A DNA stretch of 64,000 bases from Synechococcus sp. PCC 6312 (GCF_000316685.1 NC_019680.1:683501-747500); one strand, 5' to 3'; numbered from the stretch's first letter, positions 9,347 through 18,278 are shown. Notes: generated by a model not told the origin, from the letters alone. A program made the numbers and translations.

Positions 9347-10471
9347 ATGTCAGTTTTACTTAAAGATAAAGTAATTAGTTTCCTGTTAAGCCTTTTAGCC
9401 ATTCCTGCTACTGGTGTTTTTGTCCAGCCATCACTGGCCTCTAATTTCAGTAAGACAGTCGGAATGCCCCTTTCTCCTGGGGATCGCCTAAATGTTCAAA
9501 TTCGTGAAGGAGAAGGCTTTAGTGGAATTTATGAAGTGAGCTTAGATGGCACTCTCAATATTCCCTATCTTCAGCCAATTCGGGTGGTCGGACTCGACAT
9601 TGCCCAAGTTGAGCAGATTCTCACTCGCTCCTTAGTTCAAGCTGGACTATTCAATCCCAAATTTGTCCAAGTTAGTGTTGCCATTCGACAATGGGGGCCG
9701 ATTCTAATTAACATCTCTGGGGCAACTTTTGAGCCTGGGCAACGAATGATTAACTCTCTGTCTGCTGAAGCTCAAGCAACGGATCAGGCATCCAGTCGTA
9801 TTTCTGGTAGCTATCCTCCCAATCGCTATTTAACTGCGGCACTCCAAGCTGGTGGAGGCATTACTCCCTACGCAGATTTACAGAATGTCAGAATTATTCG
9901 GGATGGACAAGAGAGCGTCGTGGATTTATCCCCTATTTTCTTAGGAGGAGAGATTACAGATGTACCGTTAGTAGCTGGGGATCAAATCATTGTGCCATCC
10001 CAAGAGAAATTCCAAAATGACTATGTGCGCCCCAGCCAGATTACACCTCCAGGCATTGCCGTGAATCTTTCTAACCTAACTGTCCCAGCAACGAGTAATG
10101 CCTCATCTAATCTGAGTTCACAGAATAACAGCTTCGCTTATGGGATTCGTTTCTCCCAAGCCATTGTTTTTGCTAACTGTGTGGGCGGGACACAAACAAC
10201 CAATGCCCTCAGATATGGTGTTCTAGTTCGCACCGATCGCCTCACCGGTAAAACGACCTACATCCAACGTTCCGTAGAAAGTTTAATCCGTAACTCGACA
10301 GATAACGAGAACAACCCGTTCTTAATGCCCTATGACTCAGTGGCTTGCTATGATTCAACGGTGACAAATATCAGTGCTGTTTTGGGTTTCCTCAGCAATC
10401 TCATATCGCCCTTTAATTTACTCAACAATTTAATTCGTGGAAATAGTAGTACCACAATTATCAATCCATAA
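9347..10471 (+). CDS. Wza-like polysaccharide export protein (Poly_export/SLBB)
   Basis: The 374-residue protein has a signal peptide (about 1-31, ending near QPSLAS) and a polysaccharide export domain (about 42-125, LSPGDRLNVQIREGEGFSGI). A SLBB-type segment follows (about 155-235, RYLTAALQAGGGITPYADL...VPLVAGDQIIVPS). The family forms the outer-membrane exit channel for Wzy-dependent capsule or exopolysaccharide. The last 130 residues, Ser/Asn-rich and with two cysteines, do not resemble the C-terminal amphipathic helix of Wza and are probably lineage-specific. It is first in a plus-strand operon with the Wzz-like and GT4 genes (71 and 19 bases between). Confidence 0.88.
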   Translation: MSVLLKDKVISFLLSLLAIPATGVFVQPSLASNFSKTVGMPLSPGDRLNVQIREGEGFSGIYEVSLDGTLNIPYLQPIRVVGLDIAQVEQILTRSLVQAGLFNPKFVQVSVAIRQWGPILINISGATFEPGQRMINSLSAEAQATDQASSRISGSYPPNRYLTAALQAGGGITPYADLQNVRIIRDGQESVVDLSPIFLGGEITDVPLVAGDQIIVPSQEKFQNDYVRPSQITPPGIAVNLSNLTVPATSNASSNLSSQNNSFAYGIRFSQAIVFANCVGGTQTTNALRYGVLVRTDRLTGKTTYIQRSVESLIRNSTDNENNPFLMPYDSVACYDSTVTNISAVLGFLSNLISPFNLLNNLIRGNSSTTIINP

Positions 10472-10542
10472 ATATAGATAAATGCATCCAATTCATGTAA
10501 CTTACTCACCCGAGCAATTCACTCAAATCTAGAAGAAATCCT

Positions 10543-11937
10543 ATGGCTTCGACTCTCGCATCAACTGGTATTTCTGATCAATCATCTAACCAATCCCATT
10601 GGTGGCGTTATGTTGTGTTTTTTGTCCTTGGGAACTCCTTAGTTTGGGGGATTGCCGGACTTTATCTACTCCTGTCCCCAGCACGTTACACCAGTAAGCT
10701 ATCTCTCATTTTGCCGGGCAGTACTCCAGGGGTTAGTGTCTCTCTACCCAATATTGGTCAAGCGTCTACCGTGCCGACTTCGCCCTTTAATAATGTTCAG
10801 GTCGACCCTCGAGCTAACTATAAATATATTCTCATGGGAAATCAGGTCATTGATGCGGCTGCCAAAAGTCAAAATTTGACATCCCAGAGCTTTGGTGTTC
10901 CCCGAATTAAGCTTCTGGATACCACCAGCATCATCGAAGTTGAACTAAGTGGCAAAACTCCTGCAGAGGCTCAGGAAAAAGCATGGGCCCTCTATAACCA
11001 ATTTATGCAAGAGTTAAATACCCTGCGCTCAAAAGTCATTGCTCAGCAGGATGTCGGCATACAGGGATTACTCAAAACCGCCCGGACTAGACTGGAAATA
11101 GCCCAACAGAATTTATCAAACTACAAGTCGAAGTCTGGTCTCAGTTCTGAAGATCAATTGAATAGCCTCTCAAGCAATATTGAAGAATTAAGGCGATTGC
11201 GCTCGGAAGCGATTGGGGACCGTCAACGAGTGGCTAATCAGCGGGCACAACTCTCTAAAACGCTCGGACTATCCCCCCAAGAGGCAAATTTTGCGTATGT
11301 GCTTCAGGCCGATCAACGTTTTCAAGATAATTTACGGGACTATAGTCAAAGCAGTGCCCAACTAGCAGTTTTACTCGGAAAATGGGGCCCAAATCATCCC
11401 GTTGTTGTCACCCAAATGTCTAAACAAAAACAAGCTCGTGCAGCCCTGATTCAGCGAAGTGTTGCGCTACTTGGATTTCCCATTTCCCCGGATCAGGTGG
11501 CTCAAATTAATATTAGCCAAACAGCACCGGGAGCAGGCCGAGAGGCTCTCTTTACTAAGTTAATTACCTTACAAGCTGAGCAGCAGGGGCTCACGGCCCA
11601 GGCCCAGGGAATGAGCCAACAGATTTTACAACTAGAGCAGCGATTGCGTCTTCTCGCTCAAAAGCAGGCTGTTTTGGAGAGTTATCAACGAGAGGTGCAG
11701 ATTGCCCAGGCCGTATTTTCTTCTACATTGGCTCAAAATGATCTAGGACAGTCCAATATCTTTGCTAACTATCCTCAGGTTCAGATCTTGATTCCGCCGA
11801 TTTTACCGCAAGAACCCAGCTCACCAAATCCCAAGTTAGCTCTACTAGGTGCTGTTTGTAGTTCTCTGTTACTAACCGCTGGATTAACACTTTACTGGTT
11901 TAAGATCAAAAAAAATACCACAATGACTTCTACCTAA
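10543..11937 (+). CDS. Wzz/GumC-like polysaccharide co-polymerase without kinase domain
   Basis: The 464-residue protein has one transmembrane helix near residues 24-46 and another near 436-454. A long periplasmic region lies between them, rich in coiled coil (about 160-400, for example QNLSNYKSKSGLSSEDQLNS and later Gln-rich helices). This is the architecture of chain-length regulators that cooperate with Wzy and the Wza channel. There is no Walker motif or tyrosine tail, so any BY-kinase must be encoded elsewhere. The ATG follows an AGAAGAAA stretch and the gene sits between the export channel and a glycosyltransferase. Confidence 0.85.
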   Translation: MASTLASTGISDQSSNQSHWWRYVVFFVLGNSLVWGIAGLYLLLSPARYTSKLSLILPGSTPGVSVSLPNIGQASTVPTSPFNNVQVDPRANYKYILMGNQVIDAAAKSQNLTSQSFGVPRIKLLDTTSIIEVELSGKTPAEAQEKAWALYNQFMQELNTLRSKVIAQQDVGIQGLLKTARTRLEIAQQNLSNYKSKSGLSSEDQLNSLSSNIEELRRLRSEAIGDRQRVANQRAQLSKTLGLSPQEANFAYVLQADQRFQDNLRDYSQSSAQLAVLLGKWGPNHPVVVTQMSKQKQARAALIQRSVALLGFPISPDQVAQINISQTAPGAGREALFTKLITLQAEQQGLTAQAQGMSQQILQLEQRLRLLAQKQAVLESYQREVQIAQAVFSSTLAQNDLGQSNIFANYPQVQILIPPILPQEPSSPNPKLALLGAVCSSLLLTAGLTLYWFKIKKNTTMTST

Positions 11938-11956
11938 GAAACTCAATGATCATTTC

Positions 11957-12949
11957 TTGCCCATGAAACCTAAAGTTTTACATATTGTCACAGATTTAAA
12001 CTTGGGGGGCATTAATACACTGATTCAAAATTGGCAACAGTCATCTTTAAGCACAGAATTTAACTTTTTAGTTGCTGAAATTACTCAACTGGAAACAGCG
12101 TTCAATTTATTTCGACCTCAGCTTGTTCTTTTACACAGTGCTTGCTCACGTCAGATGTTGCCAAAACTCTTGCGACTGCTAGGACAGCAAACTAAGCTGA
12201 TCATTTTTGACCATCATTACTGTTCTGGATTTGAAAAGACGGTTCCCTCTAAGTTTCGTTTACATTTGATGCTGAGGTTGAGCTATCGTTTAGCCTATCG
12301 AGTTGTGGCTGTTTCTCAAGGACAGAGTCAATGGATGTTAAAGAATGATTTAGTGGCACCGGAAAAACTGTATGTCCTCCCCCCTATCCCCAATCTTCAG
12401 CCTTTATTGAATATCTTGCCTGTGGAATCATGGACATTACCTTTGAACATCGGTGCCTATGGACGGTTTACCCAGCAGAAAGGGTTTGATATCTTACTGA
12501 GGACGCTGCAAAAATATCCGGAATTAAATATCACAATCAACCTAGTCGGCGATGGCCCAGATGCAGCACAATTACACGGATTGGCTGAGGGCTTAAGTAA
12601 CGTCAAAATAAGTCCAGCCACAACAAACGTATCAGGCTTTATGGCATCCTGCCAGGCCATTATTATTCCATCACGGTGGGAACCTTGGGGCCTGGCCTGT
12701 GTGGAAGCCAAAGCTGCGGCCCGGCCTGTGATTGTCAGCGATGTTGATGGCTTGAGTGAACAAATGAATGACTGTGGAATTTTAGTTCAGCCAGACAACA
12801 TAGAATCCTTAGCCGCAGCATTTCAATCCTTAACCAAGCAATCTCCCAGCCAATTAGAGCAATGGGGAAATCAGGGTCGGGCATCCGTTATAAACGCATG
12901 GGAAAACCATATCAAGGCCTTTAGTGCTTTTTTATGGGACAGTTTATGA
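11957..12949 (+). CDS. GT4-family glycosyltransferase
   Basis: The 330-residue protein is a GT-B fold retaining glycosyltransferase. It has an N-terminal acceptor domain (VLHIVTDLNLGGINTLIQ) and a C-terminal nucleotide-sugar domain with GAYGRFTQQKGFDIL and PSRWEPWGLACVEAKAAARP, the EX7E-type motif. It is third in the export operon. It presumably adds a sugar to the lipid-linked repeat unit; donor and acceptor are unknown. Confidence 0.88.
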   Translation: MPMKPKVLHIVTDLNLGGINTLIQNWQQSSLSTEFNFLVAEITQLETAFNLFRPQLVLLHSACSRQMLPKLLRLLGQQTKLIIFDHHYCSGFEKTVPSKFRLHLMLRLSYRLAYRVVAVSQGQSQWMLKNDLVAPEKLYVLPPIPNLQPLLNILPVESWTLPLNIGAYGRFTQQKGFDILLRTLQKYPELNITINLVGDGPDAAQLHGLAEGLSNVKISPATTNVSGFMASCQAIIIPSRWEPWGLACVEAKAAARPVIVSDVDGLSEQMNDCGILVQPDNIESLAAAFQSLTKQSPSQLEQWGNQGRASVINAWENHIKAFSAFLWDSL

Positions 12950-13057
12950 CCTTAGGAAAATTACAATATTCTCTATCTTGCTAAAGACCTAGAAAATCAG
13001 CAATCTTATTTACCTGAGGCAGCGAATCGGCTCATCTTATTTTCTCTCAGGCTTGAG

Positions 13058-14458
13058 TTAGTGAGGGGGCATGGAAATATAAATGGGCGGGGGGCCTGGA
13101 TAGTGACTATGGCGCAAAATCTCAGCATCATCAGCATTATGGGGCTTGAGATAAAAATAATAGGGGTCGCTGCGTTGGATCAGGTCATCCTCAGGCTGGG
13201 GCCGCTGGCTGATCAATAAATCTGTATCGATGCGAACATGCATATACCCCGGAATTAACTCTGTGGGTTCAGCAACATTAGGCGTAAAAATTGTGGTCAC
13301 GGTAGTTTCTGTGGTCAGTTTGATTAGGCTATTCCCTAAGTCTGGAGGCCTCTCGGTGGGTATTTCTTGCCAGGTAAAGCCAGTTTGGACAAAGGCTCGC
13401 ATTGGGAGGATTTGGATGTAGAGGGGATGCTCTCGATCCAGGTTTTGCATCACCAGGGTTAAGCGATAGGACTGGCCATCCGGTTCATAGGCAACATTCT
13501 GCAGATCAATATAGAGGTAGCCATGAGTGGCCTGGTCAAGCTGAGCAAATGCTTGTTTCTTGGCTGTTGCTAACCGTCGTTGATACCAGGCCACGCCCGC
13601 ATCCAGGCCCCAGACCACTGAAAAAATAGGTAATAACCACAGGAATTTTCGCCGATCAATGCCTAGATTTGTCCCTAAGGATATGGGGACTGGCGTGGGT
13701 GATCGTGACGGCAACTCTGAGGGTGAGCGGGATAGGGGATATTCTTTTGGACTGGCCTCAAATTGTTGTTGGGTGTTGGTTAATACTCCCCGTTCTAAGT
13801 GCAATACCTGATCGGCATATTGGGTGAGGCTGAGGTTATGGGTGACGATGACTAAGCTGATGTTCTGAGAACGACAAATATGGAGTAACAGCGCCATGAT
13901 CTCTAGTTCTGTGGTTTCGTCTAGGTCTCCGGTGGGTTCATCGGCGACAAGCAGCGGTGGAGCATTGATTAAGGCTCTGGCAATAGCAACCCGGCGTTGT
14001 TCACCCCCCGATAATTGGCCGGGGTAAGCTTGCAAACGGTGTCCTAATCCCACCTGCTCCAGTAATAGGTTGGCTCGACCATAGGCCTGGGTTGCATTGA
14101 TTTCTTTTCCCAGTAATCCAGGTAAGGCAACATTATCAATGGCGCGTAAGGTGGGTAACAGACTGGCAAATTGAAACACAAACCCAAAGCTGCGGTTCCG
14201 CATTTCCGCCCGCTGGTTAGGCGATAGTTCCCAGAGATTGGTGTCATGGATTTGAACCAGGCCCCGAGTCGGCCGACTTAAGCCACTGATCATGGCCAAC
14301 AGCGACGACTTTCCTGACCCCGAGCGACCAATGATGGCGGTAAATTGCCCGGGTAACAGGCTTAAACTCACATCTTGCACCGCATCAACCGTTCCCCAGG
14401 CCGTGGCGTAGGTTTTACTCAGGTTTTGGGCGCTTAAAATCGGGGTGAGAGCATTCAT
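13058..14458 (-). CDS. ABC transporter ATPase (LolD/MacB/DevA type) fused to a membrane-anchored C-terminal domain
   Basis: Residues 1-235 are a complete ABC ATPase: Walker A GRSGSGKSS, signature LSGGEQRRVAIARAL, Walker B LLVADEPTGDLD and an H-loop in VIVTHN. Such ATPases normally end near residue 230. Here a Ser/Pro-rich linker leads to one transmembrane helix (about 272-290, FLWLLPIFSVVWGLDAGVAW) and a 170-residue beta-rich domain predicted to lie outside the cytoplasm. The permease follows 9 bases downstream. Together they should form a mechanotransmission-type ABC machine acting on the envelope, and the tail may replace or dock a periplasmic adaptor. The tail matches no family I recognise. 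Confidence 0.87.
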   Translation of the reverse strand: MNALTPILSAQNLSKTYATAWGTVDAVQDVSLSLLPGQFTAIIGRSGSGKSSLLAMISGLSRPTRGLVQIHDTNLWELSPNQRAEMRNRSFGFVFQFASLLPTLRAIDNVALPGLLGKEINATQAYGRANLLLEQVGLGHRLQAYPGQLSGGEQRRVAIARALINAPPLLVADEPTGDLDETTELEIMALLLHICRSQNISLVIVTHNLSLTQYADQVLHLERGVLTNTQQQFEASPKEYPLSRSPSELPSRSPTPVPISLGTNLGIDRRKFLWLLPIFSVVWGLDAGVAWYQRRLATAKKQAFAQLDQATHGYLYIDLQNVAYEPDGQSYRLTLVMQNLDREHPLYIQILPMRAFVQTGFTWQEIPTERPPDLGNSLIKLTTETTVTTIFTPNVAEPTELIPGYMHVRIDTDLLISQRPQPEDDLIQRSDPYYFYLKPHNADDAEILRHSHYPGPPPIYISMPPH

Positions 14459-14467
14459 GCCGCCATA

Positions 14468-15688
14468 TTATCCAATCAACTCATAGGGATCATGGCGACT
14501 CATTTTCCAGGCCGGCACTAGAGCACCCAGGCCCCCTAGCAAGGCAGCCCCGAGAATGCAACTCAGTCCTAACGCTGCCATGGCCCAGGCTCCCGGCCAG
14601 AGAAACGAGACACCGAGACTGTTTAAGTCATAAATCAACGTTCGTTGCGAGAGGCGGATTAGCCCCAGGCCCAGGCCTGTTCCGATGAATCCACCCAAGC
14701 CGGTCATGAGCGTGGCCTCGAGCAAGACTAAGCCGATCAATGGCCCTGGTTTTGTCCCGATAGCGGCTAAGAGGCCCAATTCCTGTTGCCGTTCGCTGAC
14801 AATGGCACTAAAAATCACACTAATCATTAAGGCCAAACCCACCAACATCCCCAGCATCAAGAGCAGAATCCCGCCCAATAAAGCCGTCAACCCTTGCCGA
14901 ACAGTGGTTAAGATAGCTGCACCGATAATCACCTTAACCTGGGGGGCCTGGGCCAGAATCGCAAACTGGACTTGTTGGGATGTGGCTCCGGGCTTGAGTT
15001 TGACTAATAACCCGGAATACTGGCCTGGTTGGTTCTGGAGTGGATTTTTCCCAGTTTGACTTGCTTCTGAGAGGTGCTGCAACGTTTCAAAATCAACAAA
15101 CAGGCCTTGCTCATGGGTTCCCACCCCCGTTGGTGCCAACCGACCATAGACAATCAACCGCTGCCCATAGAGATAAAGCTCCTGATTGAGTTGTTCAGAA
15201 TGTCCACCGCCGACAATCACATCCCCGGTTTGAAATGGACGAGATAACTGCTCTACTAACCAGGGTTTCACCGTAAAGTCATGGCCTGGGTCAAAGGCAA
15301 TTAAATCGACTGGATGATTCATATCTCCAGGCCAGTGATATCCCGATTGATCGGTTCGCACAATCAATTGAGGGGCCACCTGTGACACGCCGGGTATGGT
15401 AGCAATTTCAGAGGCCAGGCTGGAGTCGAGGGTCAAATCAGTCGGTGCAGCAGTCAGGAGAGCGGAGGTAATGTTAACCAATGTCCCCTGGGGAACCACG
15501 AGCAAATCTGCACCCAAGCGGGAAAACCCCACGATCATACTGCTTTGTACACCCCAGAGCAGGGTTGTTATGGCAAAAATAGCCCCCGTCGCCACTGCCA
15601 CTGCCCCGATCAACAATAGGGTTCTAGTTTTTCGCCGTCCCAGATTTTGCAGAGCCAGCCGCAAGAATATCCAATTTCTACTACTCAT
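14468..15688 (-). CDS. FtsX/MacB-type ABC transporter permease
   Basis: The 406-residue protein has one N-terminal transmembrane helix (about 20-45), a large extracytoplasmic domain (about 50-260) and three C-terminal helices (about 268-300, 315-345, 365-392). This is the four-helix FtsX/DevC plan. The stretch VSERQQELGLLAAIGTKPG is the coupling segment typical of the family. It is transcribed upstream of its ATPase, separated by 9 bases. No HlyD-like adaptor gene is adjacent. Confidence 0.9.
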   Translation of the reverse strand: MSSRNWIFLRLALQNLGRRKTRTLLLIGAVAVATGAIFAITTLLWGVQSSMIVGFSRLGADLLVVPQGTLVNITSALLTAAPTDLTLDSSLASEIATIPGVSQVAPQLIVRTDQSGYHWPGDMNHPVDLIAFDPGHDFTVKPWLVEQLSRPFQTGDVIVGGGHSEQLNQELYLYGQRLIVYGRLAPTGVGTHEQGLFVDFETLQHLSEASQTGKNPLQNQPGQYSGLLVKLKPGATSQQVQFAILAQAPQVKVIIGAAILTTVRQGLTALLGGILLLMLGMLVGLALMISVIFSAIVSERQQELGLLAAIGTKPGPLIGLVLLEATLMTGLGGFIGTGLGLGLIRLSQRTLIYDLNSLGVSFLWPGAWAMAALGLSCILGAALLGGLGALVPAWKMSRHDPYELIG

Positions 15689-15872
15689 GTCAGGCCTGTT
15701 TCATCATCCCGAACTCAAGTTACTAAACCTGTGAAGTGTCAACATTTCTTCTCTACAGAACTAGAATAATTATCCTGCCCTGAGTAATCCACGTTCCTGA
15801 TCAAATCATCCGCTGCAAATGATCTCTGATACTCACAGGCATCCTCCCGGCGGTTGGCTTGCATTTGGGTTA

Positions 15873-16118
15873 TTATGCTGGCGGCAACTGGTCATGCAAC
15901 TCTGGCTCAACATCAGCGACTTTAGCCAACACAGCCTCGTATTTCGTTCTATCACCACGGCTTGCGCGCTCTTGCAAATACCCCTCAGTCGTTAGTGCTG
16001 AGATTTTTTCGGCAACTGCCAGCACAATAAATTGGTCTAGCGAAACCCCATCTTGCTCTGCTAATCTCTGCAAGCTTTTATACAAGGAGTCGGGTAGCTG
16101 GATGCTTAACGTGCTCAT
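15873..16118 (-). CDS. Orphan HicB-like/ribbon-helix-helix antitoxin
   Basis: The 81-residue protein MSTLSIQLPDSLYKSLQRLA carries the short beta strand and two helices of ribbon-helix-helix DNA-binding proteins related to HicB-type antitoxins. GGAG lies 7 bases before the ATG. No toxin gene follows. The 180 bases downstream hold only a 13-codon start (MPVSIRDHLQRMI) after a GGGAGG site, possibly the stump of a lost partner. It probably survives as an autonomous repressor or as an anti-addiction relic. Confidence 0.7.
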   Translation of the reverse strand: MSTLSIQLPDSLYKSLQRLAEQDGVSLDQFIVLAVAEKISALTTEGYLQERASRGDRTKYEAVLAKVADVEPELHDQLPPA

Positions 16119-16315
16119 GGTAGTGCTCCAATAGACTTAAGGAAGATTGAATCTGCCAGTGAAATTGCAGTTTTCATAGTGACCTTTTCTTAAAGTCTTA
16201 TAGTTTGTTATACCCCAGTCATACCAGAGCTGCAAGAACAAGGAGACTATATATTGATTTCGCTTAGGAGTTAAACACTAAAAGACTTGAAACCCTTACA
16301 GGCATTTGTTTTTTT

Positions 16316-16334
16316 GGCGTAGCCTCTCGGAGGG
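16316..16334. repeat. Short GC-rich palindromic repeat (GGCGTAGCCTCTCGGAGGG type)
   Basis: This 19-base stretch lies in the 240-base gap between the orphan antitoxin and mazF. CCTC and GAGG form a small dyad. It resembles short dispersed repeats common in filamentous cyanobacteria. Only one copy was seen in this window, so the assignment rests on recall of the pattern. Confidence 0.3.
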
Positions 16335-16361
16335 ATAATGTCTCATTTTCGGCAGAAATAA

Positions 16362-16742
16362 CTATATTGCAAAGGACTTAAACGCTAAACTGAAACCAAG
16401 TTCAATACATATTGCCTTCTCGATTTCGCCCCAATAAACATCTTCTAAAACACCCTGTTTATTTTTAATTCTCTGAGCATCTACAGCCCTCATTTGACTT
16501 AAGTTAATGTGACGCTCTCTATCGAGTCCATTCTGGGGAGTTGGTACAACGTTGACAACAAACGGATAAGTCTTTGTTCCAGGCCATAAGGGAGCAACGA
16601 TTGTTGTTGAACCATTTTGATTGCCGACATCATTTTGCAAAATTAGACAAGGGCGTTCTTTATCGGTTTCATGGCCAATAACAGGTTTCAGATCAACCCA
16701 CCAGATATCTCCTCGCTTGTAGGTTAAGTTTCCGTTAGGCAT
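16362..16742 (-). CDS. mazF: MazF/PemK-type toxin (endoribonuclease)
   Basis: The 126-residue protein has the family features: KRGDIWWVDLKPVIGHETDKERPCLILQNDV split by the active-site Arg-Pro loop, a TTIVAPLW strand and the SQMRAVDAQRI motif. MazF toxins cleave mRNA at short sequences. The start overlaps the end of the antitoxin gene by 8 bases, the standard antitoxin-first toxin-antitoxin layout. It is full length, so the module appears intact. Confidence 0.92.
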   Translation of the reverse strand: MPNGNLTYKRGDIWWVDLKPVIGHETDKERPCLILQNDVGNQNGSTTIVAPLWPGTKTYPFVVNVVPTPQNGLDRERHINLSQMRAVDAQRIKNKQGVLEDVYWGEIEKAICIELGFSLAFKSFAI

Positions 16743-16959
16743 TTAAACCATCACCCACTGCAACATCCCAGGCCGAGATTTCTTCCTGTAATTCTGGGTC
16801 ATTAGCCTGATCTTTATAAGCCTCTTCTAGCTCTTTCATCAAAATCCTTCTCTTCTCTTGCCAGAGGACATTATTGATAAAGCTGCTACGGTTGCTGGCG
16901 AGCCGATCGACAAAATCCAGAACGTCGTCATCTAAGGTTATGCTGACTTTTTTGCTCAT
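16735..16959 (-). CDS. RHH-type antitoxin of the MazF pair
   Basis: The 74-residue protein begins MSKKVSITLDDDVLDFVDRL, a ribbon-helix-helix DNA-binding head. An acidic tail (YKDQANDPELQEEISAWD) follows that would wrap and neutralise the toxin. It lies directly upstream of mazF with an 8-base overlap, and the pair should autorepress. The fold is RHH and not the AbrB fold of classical MazE, so no mazE symbol is given. Confidence 0.88.
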   Translation of the reverse strand: MSKKVSITLDDDVLDFVDRLASNRSSFINNVLWQEKRRILMKELEEAYKDQANDPELQEEISAWDVAVGDGLNA

Positions 16960-17151
16960 GGCTGTAAGCTATCCACGGTAGTTTAGTAGGATTACATTGT
17001 CATACTAGCCAATCCGACACTAGTTAACAACTGATATTGCCTTTAAAAAATGGGTGAGTTCCTTGAACGCCTGACAGATCAGTTGAGCGATTGCCAAATT
17101 TACATCAAAGGATTTCGATGATCCGCACCAAAGTATTGTTAGCCTGAGCCA

Positions 17152-17496
17152 CTACGACGCAACTGGAAAATCTGTGTACTGGCGCATTTGTGGCTCATGA
17201 AATGCCAACACAATATCTTCTCTAGGAACCCCTGCAAGCACTAAATCATTCGCAATGCCGTCTTCAGTCCAATCCTCTTCAATCCAGAACTTACCATCCC
17301 GAATCCGAACATAGACTGTCATCCCAGTAACACGCTCTCCATTCTGCCAACCAAGATTCATCCAAATATAGTGAGCTTTTGCATCATCTACAATCAAAAA
17401 AGTCTCAATATCTGGGTTAGGATGGCGGTTACTCAGTTCTACATACTCAGTCAAAATGCGCTTAATTAATGTTGGATACTCAATTAATTTATCCAT
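17152..17496 (-). CDS. xisI: XisI family protein
   Basis: The 114-residue protein shows the XisI pattern: YVELSNRHPNPDIETFLIVDD, HYIWMNLGWQNGERV, and DGKFWIEEDWTEDGIANDL with VPREDIVLAFHEP near the end. XisI was named as a factor controlling fdxN-element excision in Anabaena, but XisH/XisI pairs are scattered in cyanobacteria with no such element. It overlaps the end of xisH by 13 bases, so translational coupling is expected. No nif gene or large serine recombinase is nearby. Confidence 0.93.
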   Translation of the reverse strand: MDKLIEYPTLIKRILTEYVELSNRHPNPDIETFLIVDDAKAHYIWMNLGWQNGERVTGMTVYVRIRDGKFWIEEDWTEDGIANDLVLAGVPREDIVLAFHEPQMRQYTDFPVAS

Positions 17497-17900
17497 TGCA
17501 TAATCTCCTCTATCTCTATGTCTACAACAATGATTGGAAGTTGATGTTTATTGAGAATGAGCTGAGTTACGTCCTGAGTAAAAAAAGTATTGTATGCAAC
17601 GTTGCTGATAGCGATGTACAACTTTCGGTCTGGGGCTGTTTCCTCGAGAAGATAGCGATAGATATCATACTGACCGAGAGCCTCTTTCAAGTCTTGTATT
17701 TTTGATGCGCCAATAAAACTTTTTACTTCCACAACTAGCTTTTGCCCATCTCGTTCAACTCCAATCGGCCGCTCTGCACCAAGATCGGCGTACAGCACAG
17801 TTCTTCGATATTGAATGACGTAAGGATCATCTGTAATCACCCAGTCATCCTTTATCAGTGCGTTTTTTACCGCATTGTGGATAATGTCTAATTTGGGCAT
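17484..17900 (-). CDS. xisH: XisH family protein
   Basis: The 138-residue protein matches XisH from MPKLDIIHNAVKNALIKDDW through YADLGAERPIGVERDGQ, LVVEVKSFIGASKIQDLKEA and ALGQYDIYRYLL. An acidic residue followed by the VEVKSF strand is compatible with a PD-(D/E)xK nuclease-like active site; this is inference. It is first of the xisH-xisI pair. Together with the neighbouring toxin-antitoxin genes it looks like an accessory, perhaps addiction or defence, module. Confidence 0.93.
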   Translation of the reverse strand: MPKLDIIHNAVKNALIKDDWVITDDPYVIQYRRTVLYADLGAERPIGVERDGQKLVVEVKSFIGASKIQDLKEALGQYDIYRYLLEETAPDRKLYIAISNVAYNTFFTQDVTQLILNKHQLPIIVVDIEIEEIMQWIN

Positions 17901-17973
17901 AGTTCAAGTATAAGTCAGTCTATTCTTGGTCAGGATGTAGCTCAAATTAGTTGGCAAAGTATGAAGTCTATAG

Positions 17974-18056
17974 CAATCCTATCTGGCTTCAGAACTCTCT
18001 GATGTGGCAAATCCGGTGCCGTCATGGTTCTGAACTTCAGAAATTATTTAGGATTG
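17974..18056. repeat. MITE-like hairpin element
   Basis: The 83-base stretch is bounded by CAATCCTA (17974-17981) and its complement TAGGATTG (18049-18056). Inside is a second pair, TTCAGAAC (17988-17995) and GTTCTGAA (18027-18034), and then GGCA/TGCC around a short loop. This nested dyad is what a small non-autonomous element looks like. It supplies the last codons and stop of the adjacent antitoxin pseudogene, so it seems to have inserted into that gene. Confidence 0.55.
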
Positions 18057-18278
18057 ATAAAGTCATTTCTGTTGAAATTGAGTTCAAAATTTCTGGGGTT
18101 AATCCTCGTTCTTGAGCATTCCGACTAATATCACTCATCACTTCTTCCAGAGGTCTTTTGCATCGAGTCGCATCACCAAGTTTGAGACTGAGTAATGCTG
18201 TTGCTGCTCTTCAGAGGCTGCCTCAAAAGCACGGGCAACCTTAGCATTAACGCGAATTGTGATCGTTTTGGTTTCCAT
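18037..18278 (-). pseudogene. Frameshifted RHH-type antitoxin gene
   Basis: From the ATG at 18278 the frame reads METKTITIRVNAKVARAF and then EAASEEQQQ, stopping after 46 codons. In another frame the homology continues as TALLSLKLGDATRCKRPL, EEVMSDISRNAQERGL and TPEILNSI. A single frameshift near the CAGCAACAG run, about 18190-18205, therefore breaks a small antitoxin-like protein common in cyanobacteria. The 3' end runs into the hairpin element, which provides a foreign SILNNF ending and stop. No toxin gene remains beside it. Confidence 0.72.

Noticed and set aside
17152-17900. fdxN-type excision element
   Set aside because: Only xisH and xisI are present; there is no xisF-like recombinase, direct-repeat att pair or nif gene in the window.
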